Below are positions 58,191-64,000 of a stretch of 64,000 bases of DNA, in pieces. Where the stretch lies: positions 298,501-362,500 of the forward strand of contig JAOTOM010005156.1 in assembly GCA_034440615.1 (NCBI GenBank). The letters run 5' to 3'. The notes under the pieces were generated by a model that had not been told where the DNA came from, did no database searches, and saw only the letters and a list, made by a program, of their open reading frames with translations. Numbering within the stretch: position 1 is the stretch's first letter; every line of letters starts with the position of its first letter. Origin of the DNA: Ashinkailepas kermadecensis (Eukaryota; Arthropoda; Thecostraca; Neolepadidae). Made by a program: the position numbers and the translations under genes.

Positions 58191-59555
58191 GCGGTAGGTA
58201 GGCACCGATAACAAACATGAGGATCACTTTGTTTCAGCGATCAAGTGTTAGGCAGGTTTATCATTTTGTGCTACGGAAAAAGTACTGCGTCTCTGTGGAC
58301 TGCTGATGACTACGTGTTAAAGGCAAATAAAAGCCGAGGCGTTTGTCTCACGTATGTCTTCCCTCCCACCCCATCCGTACTCCGTACATATATCCGTATT
58401 CCCCATCAGTACATAACTCAATACTCTCCAGCCCGGTGGTGGTTCCGAGGGAGATAAAGGCCTCGGCGTTGATGACGGCGGACAACAGAGGGGTTCGCAT
58501 GTGGGAAGAAACGATAACAGGCTTGGCAGAGCCGGAGCAGTGTACGACTCAGTTTTGGAAAACGCCTGATGGGAAGAGAACGTGGTAATTTTTTGTCGAC
58601 GTGCATAAACGCTACAAGCAATGGTGATAGTCACTCACTGTGTCGATCCTTATCGTCGCCATACAAAGCGAATCACAAAAAAAAAATGTTGCTGAAGTAT
58701 CGGTAAGCCCCATTGAAAACGTGAGCATCCTCACATTACCGGAGGTGTGGCTTTGTTTGTGAATTTTCCTGTTTCAAGTTTTTCGACCTATCTTTTAATG
58801 TCTGCGATTTTTAACGATTTTTTCTCCGAAATCAGTGTCAGAAATAAAAAGGATACACCCAATGGAATTTTGATGCAAACAAAATTCAGAACTCTGGCAG
58901 GCTTAGAATAACAAAACACGTCAAAATGTACAAATACATTAAATTCATCTTGCGGAAATATGTGAACTAAAAATTGACTTTCCATGAAAGAAAATATGGT
59001 TCGGTACTTCCTGGCCATCTGTACCTGTTGATAAGTATCTGACAGATGCCATATTGAAAGTCCTACATTTTTTTATGAATGCACATGCAATTTCAAAATT
59101 AACTCGTTAAAACAAACTTTTACAGATTAAAAAATAGACCAAAGCGATGCGCCAGGACGAGTTCTTTCAGATGCCGTCTTAAGCTCATCTGTCAATTGAT
59201 ATTTACTATCTCAAGAAGCCATTTTCGGAAATCCAAGCCGTTTGGCCCGCTATTATTACCAGATGTGATGCCCTACTAGGCGTTGCAATCACGAGAAATC
59301 ATACAAAAACGCCTGAAAACGTCGTACTTCACCCATCGTGCAAAAATACAAGATTCAAAATGTCCCATTGTTTTCGGAATTTCCGAACATATTTTGACAA
59401 TTCCTAAGGTACCCACGGCCCCAGATTCCATGGTCACCCCCAAAATCCGGTTTGGGCGAACTCCGAAATCGACGCCGTATTTACCGATTTGGTTATCAAA
59501 GCCAAATGGACGCCGTTTGAACTGCTTTCGTTTACCTAACATATGCACCATTATG
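58191..59555. other. No gene seen
   Basis: AT-rich sequence. Frames at 58317-58634 and 59276-59689 (minus) are unrecognised; the second overlaps the dispersed-repeat boundary. Confidence 0.45.
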
Positions 59556-61010
59556 CAGTAGTGTCCCATGCGGAATGTCCACATGCGCAGTGTCCCAAAA
59601 AAGTGAACAATGAAGTCACATGAAGGTTGCGAAAATGATGTTTCGGGGCACAGCCTACGTGTACCGTGACAGCAAAGAGTGGCTTGCAATAGGTGTTCGA
59701 CTGTATATTCATGTAAATGATGCTCTGCAGGTGGAAGGAAATCATAATTGTACCATTTGATGTGATGTTAGCATGGTCGAATATGGTCAGACCATATCGT
59801 TGTCATGTTTGATGGTATTCAGTACGTGTTGTAAGTAACCACCAGATGTTCTAAAGTAAAATTACGCCGCTACACGGAAATTAGCTACGACACTACGGTG
59901 ATCATAAACTGTTCAACCCTTGTTAAGTAAACTACAAGAGCTGCATTACAGACTTATAAATGTGCAAGTTCGAAAAACAACTTCCCATCATCTGACGTTT
60001 ATTTCGTTGTTCTATTCCATTGCTGCTCTATTTTGCACTGCTTAGTGCAGTGCAGTAACGTGCAATAATGTACAATATGCAGGTAGTTCCCAAAACGTGA
60101 ACAATTAAACTACAGAAAGCTTTTGAAAATGTTGCTTTCGGTTTTGTACCTGTACGTCCATGCAAATGATGCCTACAGGTAGAATGAAGGCATAATTGTA
60201 CTTCTTGTTATGAGACCAAGAAGGTTGAACATGGTCAGATGTTTCGATTACTAGACCATCAAGTGTTTCGAAGAAAAATTACGTCGTCACACTTAGATAA
60301 GCCTATGGATGGCCTATCAGTAGTGGGTGACCTTGAACTTTGCGAAGTATATTTAGGTAAACTATAAGACTTACATCAATAAGTTTTAAAAGTTTTTGTT
60401 AAGCAAACGTTTTTATATCACCAGTTTTTATTTCATTGTTCGATCCCCCTGTAGTTGTCCAATGCGAGAAAACTTACTCGAAATCCGTCCGTTCCGAAAA
60501 TCACAAAATCATAGAAAGCCGTAGAAAACGGACGCCTATATGGGATTTGTAAAAGCAAAATGCATATTTTATTATACATGGCAGCCAAATTATACCCGTT
60601 CGTATTTCTGCCGTCAAATTTATGAATTTCAATGGGCTGGGGGTCACAGAAGGTCACGAGGTTACGAAGTCATGGGGCCACGAGGTCAAACGTGAAAAAT
60701 GTTGATATTTTACCACGGATGTTTTCTTTAATCATTTTTCTTCTCAAGGGTCACACTTCCTAATATGTCACACTTCCTCTTCATTATCGATGATATATCT
60801 ATCGCCAAAGATACCCTTGTTGTACGACCTCAAAATTATGCCGGAGGCCATAACTCCGAAACCGTCAGTCGCATCGGGCTAATACTTGTTCAGGCCTGGT
60901 CAGAGCATGAGACTACCATGTACACAAATTTTGGTCCCAATACAAATCTAGTGGATGGAAAATTTGAAAACATTTGGTCGATCTGTTGTGGAGCGCACCA
61001 ACTAGCTCTG
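59556..61010 (-). repeat. Dispersed repeat, copy B, with internal direct duplication
   Basis: Reverse-orientation partner of copy A. The part 59560-60030 and the part 60040-60450 are diverged direct copies of each other (both have ...AAATGATGC..(T)GCAGGT or ACAGGT, then ...CATAATTGTAC and ...ATGGTCAGA). 60470-61010 matches 57331-57930 reversed, for example GGTCACGAGGTTACGAAGTC against CTCGCAATCTCGTGACC. Confidence 0.65.
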
Positions 61011-62878
61011 TTCAGACCAACGAGCTTAACTGCCTTTAGCCGGTTAAAACCGAACAAAACTGACCAAAGCTCGAATAATTGGACGGTCTTTCTACGTTTT
61101 TTTGCAGTCAATGCATTGCAAACAATTTGCACGCGAACTACAATAGCATCTTTACCTACTTAAGGATTTCATATTTCGACAAATGTATTCAATATATATA
61201 TATATATATATTATAACACCACACCATAATGCGGCGTAACCTGTATTAGTCCATCTTCTTCTAATTCTTCAATGAGTTCAATATATTGTCCCATAACTCT
61301 GGGCTGGCAACTCGCTTGCTGTATATCATACCAGTTTTCATCCTGCAGTCTCTGGGATGCAGGTAGCAAAGCAGTGATAAATTAATCGTCGAATAGGGTG
61401 GAATATGCCACTTTCTGAACACTGAATCAACGTCCCTCCCAACGGAGTATCGACATCCTGCTTCATGCGTAGTTATGAAGTCTTCATATCTAATTTCCAA
61501 CAGCATTTTGTTGATAAGTAATATGCTGATACTCACCATTGCGGATTGCCGTGCACAAACATCTCTTTGCGCAATTCCAGGTACGAGAATTACCTATGCT
61601 GCGGTCTGTTATACAATATCAGTTGACAAAGATAGGCATTTTGCATCGCTATCGCTAAAATAGTTACCCTTAATTAGGTATCTCAAAACAAAGGAAAAAG
61701 GTGCACGTATGAGTACGCTGTCGGATCAGAATTGTGTTCGAAGAACTTATAATTTCTGTTAAATGATATCGTTTCCATGACGAATTTCGGCATCCTACTG
61801 TATTCGTTTCGACATCTCACACCTAGCGAAAAACCATTATTTTAACACTGTAGCAAGGGAGCAGCGACAAAATCCAGAAGGAGAGTTCCATTTGGACATA
61901 GCTCACACTCATTGTCCATCATATTATGCAGTAAACCCTAGCTATTCTCAGACTACCTGCCCATTATTGATGTCAAATAGGCAAAGTAAAGAAGTCCACG
62001 CTCTTTCTGCTCTCTTTCCTACTAGGCATCAAACAGCATATATATTTATCTAGATTCCATGGCTGCAAAGGATGTTCTTTGAACGGCAGGATAACCAACC
62101 TTCAACGAAAAAGGCACCAGTTTTGCGGTCCATTCAATTACTCTGTTGAATTGCATGTTGCTATTTTGGATTGTTTTTCTTCTACAAACTGAAAATTAAA
62201 ACGTGGTCGTAAATTTTTTCCATTGCCGGGATTCCTGGCTCATCCAGTATATATTTCTTTCTCAGATCTCCCACCTGAAGGTTTGCTTCCCTTTCTCCTT
62301 TCTCTGATGAGTTTGCTTTACATTTGTCGCACTTCAGTTAGTGCCATTAGCCACAACTGTTTACGTTGCCTTTATACAGGTAGGGCAGAGAAACAAGGGA
62401 AGCAGAGCAGAACAGATAATAATAATGCACATGACCATGATAAAAAGGCATGTATAAATGGCACGCATATTCAGCTAATACAAATGGCATGCTAGCTAAA
62501 TTTCAGCTTTGTCAACTTGCAAACCAAAGGTAGATAAAACTAGCTTTGTCCAGCCAGATTTACCCATGGACAAAACGGGCTAAAGCCGTCTGCTGGACGA
62601 AACCTGCCAACCCTGCATCAGACCCATATGTTCTGTCCGCTCTGTTCCATGTTTACATTGGTGCACCGCACTTCTTCCTTTTTATGGCGACATATTCGTC
62701 TGCTCCCTCCAACTAGCGGCACACTCCAACCTCTCGACATCTGAGACTGCGTACGTCAAACTCCACTGGCATCTGTAGCAGGTGGCATATAGTCACTCCC
62801 CCTCCAACCTCTGAACATCTGAACTGCGTACGTCACACACTCCACTGGTATCTGTATCAGGCGGCTTACTGTCACTCC
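61011..62878. other. No gene seen
   Basis: Short (TA) tract at 61192-61211. A minus frame at 61261-61539 is protein-like in composition but unrecognised. A loose pair of repeats (CTCCAACCTCT..ACATCTGA, TGCGTACGTCA) lies at 62724-62850. Confidence 0.45.
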
Positions 62879-62887
62879 TCTTTCCAG
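62879..62887. repeat. 9-bp target-site duplication, left copy
   Basis: TCTTTCCAG, repeated exactly at 63749-63757, directly outside both ends of the inverted-repeat element. Confidence 0.8.
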
Positions 62888-63748
62888 GGGTGGGTCTACT
62901 CTGTTGCCCTGGGTTGTTGCCGTGCCCATGCTCCGAAACTACCGAACCGAATTTCATCAGATGCACAAAACTCTTTTTAAGGGCTGTTGCGCCGCCCATG
63001 CTCCGAAAGTACGCAACCGAATTTCATGAAACTTTCACCAATCGACGTGACGTGGTCGATATACTTTGGACATTTCAATATGGTGACTTTGGCCTTAGGT
63101 CAAGGTCATCAGAAATGCATAAAACACCTTTTAAGGGTTGTTGCGCCGCCCATGATCCGCAAGTGCTATCGATCACGTCACGTTGATTGGCGAAGGTTTC
63201 ATGACATTTTATTCAGTAGTTTCGGAGTATGGGCGTGATAAAAAGTCTTTAAAACGGTTTTGTGCTTTTTGGTGACCTTGACCTAAAGTCAAGGTCACCA
63301 TATTCAAAAGTCCCAAGTATATCGACCATGTCACGGCGATTAGTGAAGGTTTCATGAAATTAGGTTCAGTAGTTTAGGAGCATGGGCACCACAACAATTG
63401 CAAATAAAGATGTACTTATTTTGCGACCTTAGGTCAAGGTCAATGTCACCATATTGTAAAGTCCCAAGTAAATCGACAATGCTGCATCGATTGGTGAAGG
63501 TTTCATGAAATTCAGTCGAGCCGTTTAGGAGCATGGGCACCGCAACATTTTCAAAATGGTTTCAAAATGGCCGCTCCAGGTTTAAGGGGTAATTTAATAG
63601 CTTTACGTATCGGTGAGAGTCACCATATTCAAAAGTCCCAAGGAAATCGACCACATTGCATCGATTGGTGAAGGTGTGATGAAATTCGGTTCGGTAGTTT
63701 CTGAGCATGGGTACGGTAACAACCCAGGGCAACAGAGTAGACCCACCC
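62888..63748. mobile_element. 861-bp non-autonomous DNA transposon with long terminal inverted repeats
   Basis: Both ends begin GGGTGGGTCTACTCTGTTGC when read inward. The inverted match runs at least 36 bp with one mismatch and continues, with gaps, through repeated internal modules (CGAATTTCATGAAACTT, GGTCGATATACTT, GGTCAAGGTC) toward a centre near 63275-63297 (GACCTTGACCTAAAGTCAAG). The whole element can fold back on itself. No transposase is encoded. TIRs with a 9-bp duplication fit Mutator-like elements best; hAT normally gives 8 bp. Superfamily assignment is inference. Confidence 0.8.
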
Positions 63749-63757
63749 TCTTTCCAG
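63749..63757. repeat. 9-bp target-site duplication, right copy
   Basis: Exact copy of 62879-62887. Confidence 0.8.
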
Positions 63758-64000
63758 CGGCACACTACACCCTTGGAAATTGGTTGAGACACGCTCCACT
63801 ATCGTGAGTGAGTTGTGACACACTACTGCGAGTGGGACGCAGCACATTCCATGGTTGTGAGTGGGTTGCGACACACTCCCCACTCGTGACTGGGTTGTGA
63901 CACACTCTTGTGAGCGAGTTGCGGCACACGCCAATTATTGTTCGTGGAATGCGACACAACCCACTCCCTCACTGCTCCCAGCCGCCCGAGTCGCTCTAGG
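63758..64000. repeat. Degenerate GTGACACACT repeat at the window edge
   Basis: Five to six loose copies of a 25-35 bp unit with GTGAGTG(A/G)GTTG(T/C)GACACACT up to about 63965. The array may end or continue beyond the window. Confidence 0.7.

Overview
The window is eukaryotic, nuclear and from an invertebrate animal. It carries short exons with GT-AG introns, I/jockey-type non-LTR retrotransposon remains, tRNA-derived SINEs and a very heavy load of tandem repeats. An arthropod, perhaps a crustacean, is my best guess from the style of the retrotransposons; the species is not resolved.

The one conserved host gene I can prove is HEATR5 (HEATR5A/HEATR5B, p200 family) on the minus strand. Eight exons between 51.6 kb and 8.66 kb read in order with matching intron phases (0,2,2,0,1,0,0,1). 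They give about 395 residues, the N-terminal fifth of a protein of about 2,000 residues in other animals. The rest of the gene must lie left of position 1, so bases 1-8661 are most simply intron 8. Bases 51629-64000 lie 5' of the recognised start.

Layout: 1-3317 is a decayed minus-strand non-LTR element (gag, endonuclease, RT). 3692-6430 is a head-to-head plus-strand element with an internal deletion (gag fused to RT-RNase H). 6690-7310 is a gag fragment. 8.66-9.31 kb holds HEATR5 exons 8 and 7. 10.2-14.0 kb is a decayed element split by a 73-bp satellite. 14.9-15.07 kb is exon 6, followed by a SINE with perfect target-site duplications. 15.6-20.1 kb is two abutting minisatellites (39 bp, 67 bp). 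20.4-26.4 kb is intronic microsatellites and minisatellites. 26.5 kb is exon 5, 28-32 kb more arrays, 32.7 kb exon 4. 34.8-40.8 kb is another block of arrays, 46.7-47.6 kb a 51-bp array grown from a tRNA-like head. 49.3-51.6 kb holds exons 3-1, 52.8-54.2 kb an inverted TACGTA-rich satellite, 54-61 kb copies of a dispersed repeat, and 62.9-63.7 kb an 861-bp terminal-inverted-repeat element. By my own adding up, about a quarter of the window is tandem repeat.

The most unusual signal is that several arrays are built on HEATR5 splice junctions. The end of exon 4 with its GTAAGT donor is repeated six times in 81-bp units that stay in frame. The acceptor of exon 5 is present three times at 85-bp spacing and that of exon 7 twice at 46 bp, in units that would shift the frame. 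I saw no prokaryotic features, CRISPR array, rRNA or intact tRNA gene.
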